Assembly: GCA_034401135.1 (NCBI GenBank)
Contig: JAWZSP010000010.1
Location: 714,382 to 778,381, forward strand
DNA length: 64,000 nt
Reading direction: 5' to 3'
From: Volutella citrinella
Taxonomy: Eukaryota > Ascomycota > Sordariomycetes > Hypocreales > Nectriaceae
The notes beneath the pieces are model-generated. The model did no database searches and was not told the DNA's origin. It saw only the letters and a list, made by a program, of their open reading frames with translations. Shown here one piece after another: positions 13,482 to 28,196 of the stretch (the first letter of the stretch is position 1; each line of letters starts with the position of its first letter). Made by a program: the position numbers and the translations under genes.

Positions 13482-13726
13482 CTGTTATGAGCAAAACCAC
13501 CTTCCGGTGTCCACTCTATGCGCAAGTATTTAAGGTGCAAGAAATGGACGCTACGTAACAACAAATTTTGCCCACTCCCTCAAATCAGAAATTATGAGGC
13601 CGCATTCGCTGCGTTTAGCTAATTAAAGACGCAGAGCTAGATTGGGCCAACTTCTATACTACAGTTATGGGGCTGTTTTGTTCAAAACACATATTGATCA
13701 AAGGAAGCTGCTTTTGCTCATAACAG
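13482..13726 (+). mobile_element. 245-bp MITE, nearly unmutated copy, TA target
   Basis: Ends are inverted repeats: CTGTTATGAGCAAAACCACC at the left, and at the right the reverse complement of CTGTTATGAGCAAAAGCAGC, which differ at two of the first 20 positions. TA dinucleotides flank both ends (13480-13481 and 13727-13728), the target preference of Tc1/mariner-type transposases. It is too small to encode a transposase and is presumably mobilised in trans. Its G+C is near 45% inside DNA that is roughly 90% A+T, so it either inserted after RIP acted or escaped it. RIP-mutated relatives are at 21667, 23874 and 28197. Confidence 0.85.
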
Positions 13727-14274
13727 TATACTTATAAGATAAAGATATAGTTATTTATAAGTATTAAATATTAATATATAAATACTGAGAATAAATAAGT
13801 AATTAGTAAAAAATAAATAAATAGGATAATTATTTAAGTAAATATAATAACTTAATATATAAACCTTTATTATAATATAGTAAAAAGAATTAGCTTTTTA
13901 AGTATTAATATAATTTAATTATTTTAATTTGTTTACTTAATATTAAATATAATAATATATTTTATATATTTATTAATACTTAATATTATAGCTTAATATA
14001 ATTATTAATATATTCTTTAATATAATTATTCTTATTTATATAATTAAAACTAGTTTAATTATTATTTATTAATAGGTTTTATTTAATTATATTATTTATA
14101 TATTATTAAATAGGATTTATAATATTATTTAAAAAGAAAGTTATTATTATTAAGATATTAAATATTTATTAAAATTCCTTATTTAATAATAATATAATTA
14201 TAAAAAATAAAATAAAAATTTGAAAAAAAATTATAAATTAAATATTATTAAATTTAAAAAAAATAATTATACTA

Positions 14275-14530
14275 TAGTATCTAGTATTAAGCTCCACCTT
14301 GGCCCTAGAGCGCTGCCTAGCCTATTAATAAAAGCTAGTATAAAGAGCAGGGTAATACTACTACTAACATATATACCTTAAGGAGTATTATAGTATATAA
14401 TATTATAAAGGAAGCTTACTAAGTTATTAGGCAAGCTTTAGTCACTTTTTATTATAGAATCCTATTATTACTTTTGTTTTATAAAACTATATAGCCTAGC
14501 TTATATATTATTTATATATTATATACTTTA
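14275..14530 (+). repeat. Dispersed 260-bp repeat, least mutated copy
   Basis: Starts near AGTATTAAGCTCCACCTTGG and still has unmutated stretches such as CCCTAGAGCGCTGCCTAGCC before decaying to AT-rich sequence, ending around TATATTATATACTTTATAGT. Further copies lie at 9603, 11938-12605 (both arms), 31545 and 34350. I see no reading frame. It could be a terminal repeat of a larger element or a non-autonomous element. Confidence 0.7.
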
Positions 14531-17500
14531 TAGTAATAGATTTATAAATATCATAATAATAATTTATTAAAATAAGCTTTAGTATAGTATAATAAGTATA
14601 TATAAGTCTCTTAAAAGTATATTAAATATATATAAACTGTTTTATTATATTAAAAAATTAACGAACTTAAAAATTTTTATATATAATATTTATATTTAAT
14701 AAATAATAATTATTATTAAAATATTATTTAAATAATTATAATTATTAAAATATTTATATTTAATAGATAATAAATATTATTTAAATAATTATAATTATTA
14801 AAATATTATTTAAATAATAAAATATTTAAATATTATATATATAATAAAAAAGCAGAAATTAAATAAAAAAAATAATTTATTATTTATATTTAATTTAAAT
14901 TTTAATAGACTGATATAGTTTTTTTAACATTAAAATAAATACTATTAGTAAAAAAATATTATTTAAATATTTAATTAAAATAATTTCTATAATTTCTATA
15001 ATAATAAGATTTCTTTTTAAATAATAAAATTAATTAATAAGTTATAAATATTATAAATAAACTATTTTATAATAACTTGTACATTATTAAGGTTTTTAAT
15101 AATATAAATAATAATATAATTAACGTTTTTATTATTAAAAAAATTAAATTTAAAGTCTTTTATAATTATAATAATAAGATTAAAATAAGAATAATTTTAA
15201 TTAAAAATATTTTATTTTAAATATTATACAATATATATTTAATAAAAATTGAAAAATGTAAAAAACATAAAGTAAATAAAGTAATAAATATAATAAAATT
15301 CTTATTATATAAAAAAAGAATATAAAATATTAATTAAATATTTATAAATTAAAAATAAAATTAATATTATTTTTAAAAACTTAAACCTTTTTTTTTTATA
15401 AAAAGACTTTTAAATATTCTTTTATTCAGTTATTTTTTTCTTAAAAACTTATTAAAAAAAATTTATTACTTATATTTATAAAAATTAAAGTTTATTTTAT
15501 AATAAATCCTTTATATATATTAATTTATTATATTAAGATAATAGTATAATTATAAGCCTTAAATTTTATTTTAAAAAGCTTTTTAATAAAAATAAAAGTA
15601 ATATAATATATTAGTTTTTAAAGAAAGCTATTTATAATCTTTTAAATAATAAAAAAAGAATGATTTTAATAAAATTATTTAATTAATTAAGTTTTATATA
15701 ATATATATCTTAAAATAAAAAGGTAATTAATAAAAATATAATATAATAAATATAAGACTATATAAATAATAATTAGTTTAATTAAGTTAAAAATTATTAT
15801 TATTTTATAAAATAATAAATATTAAAAAATATATAAATTATATTAAAAATATAATTTATGTATTTTAAACTTAAAAAAATAAAATAAACTTTTGAAAATT
15901 CAAATATTTAGTTAATAAGCTTATATAATATATAGCTTAACATATATATAATAGAAACTATAATAAACTTTATAATAAATATTATACCTAACTTTATAAT
16001 TATAGTATTAATCTATAAAAAGTTATAATTAGTATTTGATAAATATAAGAAAAAGCAGCCTTTTTATTTATAAAAGTCTTTCTTCTAGCTTTTTATAAAA
16101 TAACTAGCTAAGTAAGCTAAATTATAATTAGCTAAAAAAGCTAGAAAGAAGTTATAAAAAAAGATATATAGTAAGTAGAAATAGGGGCCTAGCTTAATAT
16201 AGTAATTTAAACTACTAATTACTTTATTTATAAAAACTTTTATCATTTATAATATTATAATTATACTTTTTTATAAAAAGAAAAAAATAATTATATAAAA
16301 TTTTATATTATTATATTACTTAATAAGTTTATTATATATAATTTATTTATTTATTTACTTAAATTTTAAAATCTTTATTAAACTACTTATATTATTTGTA
16401 TCTTAATATAAGTAATTATTTCTTATTTTTTCTATGTAAAAAAATATAAACTTAATCCTAAATAAGAATATAATTAATATTATATTTATTTATCTAGTTA
16501 ATAAAATTCTTTCAAAAGCTTATTTATTATAATTTTTATTTTTAAAATAAAAATTTTATATATTAAAATTATTTATTTAATTTTTTAAGTAATATATTTT
16601 TAAAAAATAAAGTCTAAATATAATAATAATAAGTATAATACTATAAATATATTTTTAATTAATAATTTATAAATTATATTTATATATAAATATATAAAGA
16701 AAGTTATAAAAATATTATAAAAATTTATATAATATTAATAAATAGTTATAAAGTTATAAATTAAATTCTATAATAAATATTATTAAAAATATTTAATTTT
16801 ATAAAGACTTTTTAATATATATTTATAAATACTTTTTTAATATGTATTTAGTTTTTTACTTTTTTTTTTCCCCTTATTTATTAATTTATAAATAATATAT
16901 TATAATTAATTAAATTATTAAAATTATATTCTTAATGTATTATTTAATTATATATTTTATAATAAGTTAGTAATTATATTTGTATTAATTTTTTATAAAA
17001 TTAATATTTTATTATATATATATATTAATATTATTTATAATCTTTTATATATTCTTTAAAAAATTCTAAAAACTTGCTTTAATAAAACTTTTATAAAAAT
17101 ACTTTCAAAATCTTAATAATTTATACTTTAAAAGACTTTTTTTATAAACTTATTATTAAAAAATAAAGTATTATTTTAATTAATTTAATAAAATCTTTTC
17201 TTATATTAATATATAGTATTCTTATATATATTATATACTTTAGATTAATAAGTTAAAATTAAGAGTACTATTTTTTATAATTTTAATATAGATCATATAA
17301 TTATACAATATATTTTATTATATTAAAAATACATAGTTATTTAATAAATCTCTTTTAATTAAGTTATTAAAACTCCTAATTAAGTTGAATTTTATAAGTT
17401 TATTTATTATTTATAAGCTTTAGAAAAATTCGTTATTAAGGAATTATTATATTTAAAACTTATAATTAATTTAAAAATTAGTGCTTAGTAAGTTAATTTA

Positions 17501-20500
17501 TAAAAATATAATTATAAACAAACTAAAGTAATTTATATAATATTATTAAAATTCATATTTATATAATAAATTATTTTAAATTATTAATTAAACTTATTTA
17601 AAAAGAATATTTAATATTATATTTAATTAGTTAATAATAAAAGATATTATAATGATTTTTAATGTTTTTATAATATATATTAATTTATACAATAAATAAA
17701 TAAAAATGATTTTTAATAAATAATTTCTTTAATTTAATAAGAAATATATATTTATTAAATTAATATACATATCCTTTTTTATATTTTATATAATTAAGAT
17801 CTAAACTAAAAATATTAATTTAAAAATTACAAACTATTAATTTAAAAATTATATATTATTAATTTAAAATATTTTATGTATTAAAATTAAAAATATAATA
17901 TAATAAATTCTATAAATATAGTCTTTTTTAAAAAATATTTATTAAAAAAACTATTTTATAAATAAGTATTTAAGTTTTTTAAAAGAATTTATAAAGAATA
18001 TATTATATAAACTTTATTAAAAGTTTTTACTAATATAATTATAATAAACTTTATAATAATATTATTATTCTTAATAAAAATATTTTATTATAATATTTAT
18101 ATTATTATTATTAAATTTATAAAACTCTAAATATATATTTAGTAATACATATAATATATAAGAATAAATTAATTTTATATTATAAACTTCAATATATTAA
18201 TATATAATTTAACATTTTGAAAAATATATTAATAAGTTAAATATTTTTATATTAAAAAAAGATTTTATTATTTATAAATATTTAATAATTTAATATATAT
18301 TCTAATATTCTTATATACTTTTAATATATTTTATTTAAAATAATATTAAAAAACTATAATTATTAAATTAATCTAAATAATCTACTTAAAATATTTATAA
18401 AATTATTATAAATACTTTTAAAAATAATATAACTAAATATATTTTAAATATTACAACTTATAATTTTAAATTATAAATTAAATTATATTTTGTAAAAAAT
18501 ATATAAATTATTATTTTATTAGTTTATATTTTCTATTTTATATATTTATTACTTATATTATATATTTATAATTCATCTTACTTATTTATTACTTTATATT
18601 CTTTAAATATGAAACTTAATGTATTTTAATATATAACTTACTTTTTTAAGTTATTATTTAATTAAAGTTACTTAATATTAATTTATGTAGTTTTTTTATA
18701 TTTTATATAAACTTAATATTATCTTTTAATATATAAAAAGTATATTTATAATTATAATTATATAATTATTTAATATCTAAAAACTATTTTATAAATATAA
18801 AAGAAAATATAAATTATAGTAGATTATATTAAATATATATATTTATATAATAAAACTTCTTTTAAAACTTGTATATTTATAATAATAAATATTATATTAA
18901 TATTTTTAATAATAGTTTTATAAGATAGTTAATTAATAATTTGAATAATAATAAAATTAATATAAAAATATTTTTGATATTTTATATAAATTATTTTTAT
19001 TTAATAATATTATTTTATTTTATATCTTTTAACTTAGTTATTTTTAGTTTATACTATTAATATATTTATAACTTTAATATTAATTAGTATTTCTATTAAT
19101 ATTATAAAGAAATAAATTAAATAATTAAAAAATATTATACTTTTTTTTATAAAAGTTATTTATAATATTAAGATTTTTAATTAATATTCTTGTTTATAAT
19201 AAAAATAAATATATTACTATACTCTTTTTATTAAATTATTTTGATTTTTAAAATATATAATATATTATATATATAGTTATATTATAATAATATATATCTA
19301 TTTAAATTATATTATTACTATAAATAAGTTATTAATTATAAAAGTATATATAAAAATAATATATAATATTAAGATAAATAGTCTTTATATAATATTATAT
19401 ATATTTTTATACATTATTTATTTATATGCTTTAATATATATATTATAATTTTTAATTTAGTTAATATAATACTTGTATATTTATATACTATTATGATAAT
19501 AAGTATAAAAATAAATATAATAAGTTAATAATAACTTAAATAATAATATATCTTTTTAAACTATAGTAATATATAATAATGTATAAATTTAATAGTATAA
19601 AACTTATAATTATTTATATATAAACTTATAAAACTATTAAATTAAATACCTAAAATATTTAAATAATATAAATACTTACTTATTAGTTATTATGTATTAA
19701 TATTTTATAATTAAAGTATTTATATTTAAAAATATAAAGTAAATTAATAATTAGAATTTAAGATTTTTTTAATATATTTTAAAAATATTTAATTTTAGTT
19801 TTTAATAAATTTATATATAAATAAATAAGTTTTTTATATTTTTATTAATTTAGATTCTTTTTAAAAAAACTTATAAATATTTATTTGTACTAAATAAGTT
19901 TTAAAAACCTAAATAAAATTTAATTTTTATAATTTTATTAATTTATTAAATAATATTTTAATATTTATTAATAATATTATAATTATATAAAAAATATATA
20001 TTTTATTATATTATAAAAAGAAATATTTAATTATTTAAATATTATTTATATAATTATATAATTAATATTTTAAGTTATTAATAAAAACTTATAATAATTA
20101 TTAAAAACAAATTTAAATTAATAAAATATAAATAATAATATATTAAAAAAATATAAAAAGTCTATTATAAATTAATTTAATTATAATAATAAAAAATACA
20201 GATTTTTTAAATCTTTTAAGTGTATTAATTTTAATTAAAAAAACATATTAAAAAGTAATTATATATAATTAAAAAGAAGTATTAAAAATAATTTTAATAA
20301 AACTAAGAAAATCTTTTTTTAATAAGAAATTACTTATTTAAAAAGTTTTTTATAATATAAAATAAAAATACGAAAAATACGAAAAATATTAATTATAATA
20401 TTTTTATAAGTATATTAAATATATTATTATAATGTATATTTTTAAAATATATATAAAAACTAACTTATTGATTAATTATAAGTTTAATAAATAATAAATT

Positions 20501-21314
20501 AATATATTATTTTATATAAAAATATAAGTTAATTAATAATATTTAAGCTATATTAATATATATAATATAAATATTAATTAAGTTTTTAAATTTATTAGTT
20601 AAAAACTTAATATTAAAAATCTATATTATTATACATAAAAAACAAGTCTTTCTAATTTTAATTATTTAAGCTATATAAAAAAACTTTTAAAAAATCTATA
20701 TAATTAGCTATAAGCTATAATAATAAAGTCTAAGGAAATTATTATAAAAAGAACTATGTAAAATTAATATACTTTTTAATTTTATTTATAAAGCTTTTTA
20801 ATATTTAATATTTTATTATTTTTAATAATAATATCAAAATCTTAATCTCAAAATTATAATTAGTAAGTTTTAAATAGTTTATTTATATAAATTTAAAAAC
20901 TAAAAAAGAAAATATAAAAAAGTAATTAAAACAATTATATAATTTTAAAAATACTTTATAAAAGCTAAATTAATAATAATAAATAATAATAAAGAAATTT
21001 AAATTAATAAAATTAATAAAACTTAAAAATATTATTATTTAATAATATAAGTCTATTTTAATTTTAATAAATAATATTAATTTAATACCTTAAATCTAAT
21101 TAATTAAAATATTACTAATTTAAATATAATTATTTAAAACTTAAATAGATAATAATTATAATATATTAAATATTTATTTAAATTTAATTATATTATTTTT
21201 TATAAAGAAGGATACAAAATAATAAAATAGATATTATTAATTAAAAATATAAGTTTAAGTTAAATAATATAAAAATAAAGATATAGCTTTTTAAATACAA
21301 TAATAATAAAAACT

Positions 21315-21405
21315 ATATTTAGAACCTAATTAAAAGTAGCTTTAGTTAAATGAAATTTAGTTATTTAGTTAGTAATTTAATTAATAACTAAATTATAACT
21401 CTATT
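21315..21405. repeat. Foldback repeat fragment (TTGTGATTTA family)
   Basis: Contains AAATTTAGTTATTTAGTTAG followed by TAATTTAATTAATAACTAAA and ends ATTATAACTCT, the reverse complement of a RIP-mutated AGAGTTATAAT end. It looks like one arm of the family. Confidence 0.5.
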
Positions 21406-21666
21406 TATATAGTAATACTTTTAAATAACTAATTTTATTTTAAAATAACTAACTATTATAATATAATAAAATATAAATTAAGTTTAAAAAGCTTATCAAG
21501 CACTTATTTATACTATATATATAATAAGAAAGTTTTTAATTATTAATTAAGAGCTTAATATTAGCTTCTTAACTCTTATATATAAATAAAAAGCTTAAAA
21601 GAATATAGTTATAAGTTAAAAAGTATATAAAAAAGAAATATGTATTTATATATATTAAAAGTAATA

Positions 21667-21882
21667 CTATTATAAGTAAAACCACCTCATAATATCCACT
21701 CTATATATAAGTATTTAAGGTATAAGAAATAGATACTAAATTAGAAATTATAAGGCTATATTCGCTGTATTTAACTAAGTAAAGACATAGAGCTTGAGTA
21801 GGTTAACTTCTATACTATAGTTATAAAGCGCTTTTATTTAAAGTATATATAGATTAAAGGAAGCTGCTTTTGCTTATAATAG
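21667..21882 (+). mobile_element. RIP-mutated copy of the 245-bp MITE
   Basis: Reads CTATTATAAGTAAAACCACC at the left and ends GCTTTTGCTTATAATAG, with TA on both sides. It aligns along its length with the copy at 13482 in the same orientation, and the differences are mostly C to T and G to A plus about 30 bp of deletion. Confidence 0.8.
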
Positions 21883-23484
21883 TAATATAGTATTAAATTA
21901 AGACATTTTTGAATAATATTATTAAGGATTTATTAAGGATTTTTTTAATTAAATTCTAATTATTTTTTTAAAAATATCTCTTAAAAAACTATTATATTAA
22001 ATACTTTACTTAAGTATAGTTATATTTTTATATTATTATTTAATTATTTATCTTTCTTTCTCTTTTTAATTATCTAAGCTTTTAAAATTATTAATTATAA
22101 TAATACTAATTAAATTTAGTATTAATAATTTTAAACGGGCTTTTTATTTCTATTTTATAAAATAATAACTTTATTATTCTATATTAATTATAAGTTTATT
22201 TAATTAAAAGTTAAAAATCTTAAGTCTATTAAGTAATTTATAAATAATTTTATTAAGATTATCTTAATTAATAAAGAATATAATTATTATAAAATAAAGA
22301 TTAATAAGATTAATACTTTTATATATATATATTTAAAACTTTTTATATTATAATTTAAATTTTTAAAAATACTTTACTTAGTTTGTCTTTTTTATAAAAA
22401 GTTAAGTACTCTTTTCTTATTAATAAGCTTTTTTAAAAAATAAACTAATAAATATAATAAATATTAACTAAATATTATAATATAGTAATAAATTTCGTAT
22501 TTTTTTAATATTATTAACTAAAAGCTAACTTTTAATTAATTAAAAACTATTTGTTTAATTATTTAATAATATATATATACTTTTTTTTCTATAAAATATA
22601 ATTAGATTTTTAGCTTTTAATAAATATATATTAACTTAATTATTTATTTTTTAATTAATTACTACCTGTTTATATTTAATTATAATAATTAACCTAAATA
22701 TATAATTAATTTAATTTAAATAAATACAAAAACAATTTCTTATGTTATTAAATATTATTATTAAAATAATATATTATAGTATTAATATTTTATATTTTTA
22801 ATATATTAACTTATAAAAATAACTCTTATTATAAAAAATATTCAGCTTTTTATACTTAGACTACTATATTATTAAGTAAAAAATTAGGCCTTAATTATTT
22901 TTATAGTAATTAAATAAGTATACTAACTGTTTTATAAAGACTAAGCTATAATATTGATTTAAAGTTAAAATAATATAAAGTAAAACTTATATATAATAAA
23001 GGGTTTTTTTATATTTTTAAATATTAATAATTCTTTTTTATTACTTTTTATATAATATATTATATATATCTTTTTTATACTTACTTTTTATCCTATTACT
23101 TATTTATATTTAAATAAGTAATTAAATCTTTTATTTCTATAATAAATTTAATTATTTTATAAAAAATAATATAAAATATTAAAATTATTTAATTATATTA
23201 ATTTATTAATTTAATACTTTTAAGGTCTTTAAGAAATTCTAATTTTAAGTACTTTAGATTTTTTATATATTAAAAATCTTTTTTTTATTATTTAAAAGTT
23301 AAATAACTTAATAAATAAAGATCTAAAATATAACCTTTTAAATAGTAATATAATATTTTAATTTTTAAATAGTTTTTTAAGATTTTTTAAATATATTATA
23401 AGTATTATTTTTTAAGTAGTTAGAAAAATAATAAATAACTTAAAAAAATCTTTAAATCCTTAAAAAATTAAGCCTATATATCTT

Positions 23485-23509
23485 TATATATATATATATA
23501 TATATATTA
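23485..23509. repeat. (TA)n microsatellite
   Basis: About 12 uninterrupted TA units. Confidence 0.85.
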
Positions 23510-23873
23510 CTACGTTTTTAAAGCTTATTAATATTATTTTAACTTTTAAGTCTTTAAAAATTATTAATAATAAAATAGTTTTATAATAAACTATTTTGTT
23601 TTTAAGTAATTATAATGTATCTTTTTATTATAATATTAAGTATATATTATATATTATAATATTTTAAATATATAATTAATAAATAATATTAACTTTCTTA
23701 CTTTATTTAGTTTTATATATATATTTAATTTTAAGCCTTATTTAAATAATATTAATTCTTAGAATTATTAATATTAGTATTTTTAATTAACTTTCTTAAT
23801 TTAATAAATATCTTTAATTACTACTAAATAACTTAGCTTTTAGTTATATTAAGTTATTATTACTTTTTAATTA

Positions 23874-24079
23874 CTATTATAAGTAAAAGCAGCTTTTTTA
23901 AATTAATATATATTTGAAATAAAAGCACCTTCTAAATATAATATAAAGTCTAATTCAGTTTAGTAATATAGTTATAATTAACTAATAGTAGTAAATATAA
24001 CTTTAAAATTTTTAATTTAAGAGATTAAGTAAAATCTTTTATTATATATTATATATTTCTTATATCTTAAAGACTTATA
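23874..24079 (-). mobile_element. RIP-mutated, truncated MITE in reverse orientation
   Basis: Begins CTATTATAAGTAAAAGCAGC, the RIP form of the MITE right end, and follows the MITE backwards to a point matching GCAAGTATTTAAGG of the intact copy. There it is replaced by the foldback repeat starting at 24081. Confidence 0.65.
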
Positions 24080-24080
24080 C

Positions 24081-24265
24081 AGAGTTATGATTTAGTTAAT
24101 TCAGTCAGTCTAAGACTAAATTTAGTCTGACTAGAGTTAGTCTTAGTCAGTAAGTTAAGTGAATTTAGTTAATTTAATTTAGTTATTTTCTTTATTTAGT
24201 TAGTCACTTTTAGTCTTTCGTTAGACTAAGACTAATTAATAAGACTAAATTTAGTTATTTTAGTC
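24081..24265. repeat. Foldback repeat of the TTGTGATTTA family
   Basis: Starts AGAGTTATGATTTAGTTAAT and contains AGTCTAAGACTAAATTTAGT followed by its complement-rich partner. It abuts the truncated MITE at 23874-24079. Confidence 0.6.
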
Positions 24266-24944
24266 ACTATTAATATAATAATAAAATAGGATAATATTAT
24301 TCTATTTTTTTTATATATAATTTATTTAACTATATATTATATATATAATAAATATATTTATAATTAAATTTAATCTTAATATTAATTTTTAATTTTATTT
24401 TAATAATTAAATAAGAGAAATATCTTAATATTAATATATCTTTCTATATATAACTTTTTACTAATTTTATATAGTTTATTAAAATATATATATAATAACT
24501 ATATTTATAATTAGTAATTATATAATTTTATATAATATATTTATAAAATTAATTTTAATTTTAATATTAAGTTTAAATTTTACTTAAGTAATTAATTAAG
24601 AGAAATATCTTAATATTAATATATCTTTTTATATATAATTTTTTATTAATTTTATATAACTTATTTAGATATATATATAGTAATTATATAATTTTAAACA
24701 ATTTATTTATAAAATTAAAACTAATTTTAATATTACATTTAAATTCTACTTAAATAATTAAATAAGGAAATACCTTAATATTAATATATCTTTCTATATA
24801 TAACTTTTTATTAATTCTATATAATTTATTTAGATATATATAGTAAATATACTTATAATTAGTAAGTATATTATAATATTAATTTATTTATTTAATAAAT
24901 TAAAATTATTTTTAATTATTTTTTTTCATTAGTACTTTAATAAG

Positions 24945-26137
24945 CTTAAAAATAACCTATTTATATAACCTTTCTAATAAAAGGGCTATATATATAAAAA
25001 GATATAGGTTTTAAAGCTTATAATTCCTATAATTTAAATATAGTCTTTTTTAAAAAAATAACTTATTAATTAGGCCTTAATTCTATTTTCCAAGTATTAA
25101 TGATTGAATTTTTACCTCTCTTTTTAATATAATATAATAATATAATATCAGATAGTAATTTAACCGTTTTTTAAAACATATTAATAATTTAAACTTAGAA
25201 ATTAAGTATTCTAATAATATAAGCTTATAGATTATATATAATTTATAAGTAATAAAATCTACTAGAATATTAAGCTTAGAAATTATAAATATAATTTTTT
25301 AATATATATAAGTCTTTAAAAAGTATATAAAATAAAATAATAAAACTACAGTTTTTAACTACTCTATTAAATAACTATCTATCTAATTACTGTACTTACT
25401 TTATACTTAATTATCTTTAAGATAGTCAGAGCTAGTTTTCTAAATCTGATATTAATCCTTAATATTTTATAAATAAAAGAAGCTCTATTTCTTTCCTTAA
25501 TATTAATAAGGAAAATCAATCTAATTTTTCCCTTCTTTTTCTTAAAAAATCTACTATTTATATTTTTTAAATTTAATTTTTTACTTAAACTTTATTACCT
25601 ATATCTAAAAGAAAACTAAGAGAAATACTTATTATTTACACAAAGTTAGTAATTTATTTATTTATTTTTAAATTTAATTAAATTAACTCTTAAATGATTT
25701 TTTTTAGTTATAGTTATAGCTAGCAAGCTTAAGTTAAAAGCTTTTAAACTTCTAATTTTACTAGGTATTATAAGTAAAAGTATTTAGAAGTTACTTATAG
25801 TTAAAAAATAGAAAAAATCTTAAAAAAAAATAAGTTATTTATTTATTTATAATTTATATTAATATTAATATATATAAATAGAAGAAAATCCAAATTAATA
25901 ATTAAAGTATAATTTTTTAACTTTAACTTAAATATTATTAAAAAAATGCTTAATTTCTCTTATAAATACTGTTTAAAAAGAGTTCTTTAATTTGTTATTA
26001 AAAATAGCCTTTCTTTTTAAGTATTAGAAAGTGAATCTTTTAAAAAGCTATTATTATACTATAATAAGTATTTAAGCCTTTTTTACTTTTTTTATTTTAT
26101 AATATTATTTAATAACTAACTTTTAATTAGAAATATC
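24945..26137 (+). repeat. 1.2 kb RIP-decayed repeat, copy B
   Basis: Second copy of the repeat at 8341-9598, same orientation, sharing landmarks such as ATAGTCTTTTTTAAAAAAAT and TTACCTCTCTTTTTAATATA. Slightly more G and C survive here (for example CAGAGCTAGTTTTCTAAATC). No coding frame. Confidence 0.75.
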
Positions 26138-26367
26138 TTTATAATTAATAAGTGGAATTTTAAGTCTTATTTAAAAGATACTTATAAATTAAGCTTATAT
26201 TAATTAAATAAGTAATTAAAAGATAATATTAAAAGTCTAGGAAATTTTTCCTTAACTTTTAATATCTAGTTTTTAAATAGCTAGACTCCCTATTTAAGAA
26301 TTATTCTTTCCTATTTATATAATAACTTTAGTATTAAATATAAAGTTTTAAGTAAGTTATTTAGTTT

Positions 26368-26382
26368 TTAGGGTTAGGGTTA
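26368..26382 (+). repeat. Interstitial telomeric motif inside the AT-rich block
   Basis: TTAGGGTTAGGGTTA stands out in DNA otherwise almost free of GGG. Neither strand of TTAGGG contains CpA, the dinucleotide RIP attacks, so the motif can persist while its surroundings decay. Confidence 0.8.
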
Positions 26383-26989
26383 TAATCAATTCTAATAAGG
26401 AATTAAAAGCTATAGTTTTAAATTTTTTAAGCTAGGATTAGTTAAATTAAAAGTTATTTTTTAAACCTTTTTAAAAACCTAAAAAAATAACTAAGTATTA
26501 TTATATAAATTAAACTTTTTTACTTAAAATTAATTGAAAAATTATAAATAGATATATTTTAAATATATATATATAATATATAATATTTTTTATAATTATA
26601 TTATTAATAGTAAATAAGATATTTAAAATAATAGCTTTATGAATAATTAGTATTAAATTAGTTAAATAAATAACTAAGTATTATATAAATAAAACTTCTT
26701 TTTTTTATATTAACTTTTAAATTATAAATAAATAAATTTTATATATAGAATTACATATATTATTTAAATATTAATTTTTAAAAAAATATATTTTAAATGT
26801 TAAATAAGATACTTAAGATAATAGTTTTATTAGTAATTAAGATTAAGTTATTAAAATAAGTATTACTATATAAATTATACTTTTTAGCTTATTATCAACT
26901 TTAAAATTATAAAAAGACTTATTTTAAATATATTATTATATATATTATTTAGTTATAATTTTAAGATAATTTTATTATTTAATATTAAT

Positions 26990-27260
26990 TAATGATTTAA
27001 TTTATAATTAAATTACTAACTAAACTATTAATTAAATAATTAAGTTTAATCTAACTAAATTAATTAAAACTAAATTTATTTAAACTAAATTTAGTTTTAG
27101 TTATTAATAAAAAATCTTTTTAATTATACTTTTATATTTATATTTTATTATTTTAGTTTTTAATAATATATAAATTTATACTTAAGGTTATAATTTAATA
27201 ACTAATTAAGTTATTAACTAAATAACTAAGTTTAGTCTTAATTTAATTATAATTACTTAA
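26990..27260. repeat. Foldback repeat fragments (TTGTGATTTA family)
   Basis: Two short blocks (26990-27115 and 27180-27260) share ATTACTAACTAAACTATTAA and TAATTAAGTTATTAACTAAA type motifs with the member at 28253. They are heavily mutated. Confidence 0.45.
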
Positions 27261-28196
27261 CTAATTAATTAAAAAGAAAAATTTATTAAATATTTTAAAC
27301 TCTTATTATTTTTATTTATTTTAAATACTAAGAGTATATTATTAAATACTTATATTAGATATCTAATAAATATAGCTATTTTATATTATATTAATAATAA
27401 GAAGGTATATTAAGATATATTAATATACTAAACTTCATTAAATTAGATTTTTCTAATTACAATAGTAATCAAAATATAAATTCAAAAAAAAGAGTAAGGT
27501 ATTTAATATTAATAATATAGTTTAATAAGATATTAATATATATATATATATATACTAAATAAATAAATAAGTATATAACTTAAATGTAATATATATAATT
27601 AAGCTTAATAATTTATAATTAGAAATTAGTAATAAGATTTTAAATAACTAATTTATTAAGTTAGCTATTTAAATTAAAAAAAAGAGTAAAGAAGATAAAT
27701 AAATTAAGTAATAATATAAAACTTAAGTTTATTTCAATTTAAATAATATAAATTTTAATAATAAACTAGATTATATATAATAATTCTTTAAAATAAGATT
27801 AATATATTAATAGAATTTGTTATATTTTTACTTAAGTATATTAATAATAAGAATACTATTATAAAATATAAATAAATAAATAAATAATAAAAAAGCTTTT
27901 AATTTATTTTATTATATTATATATTATATAAAGTAAATATTTTAATTTTATAAAAAAGATTATTATTATTAAAATTAGTAACTTAGAAATATTATCTTAT
28001 ATATCTATAACTTATAAATTAAATATATTATATAAACTGCTAATTTTATTATTATTTTAATATATAATAAAAAGAGTATAAATATAAATATTATAAAAGA
28101 CTATTAAATTATACTAATTATTTAATAGAATTAAAATTAAAATAATACTTTGAATTATATATAATATAGATTTTAAATATATTATTAATTAGAGTA

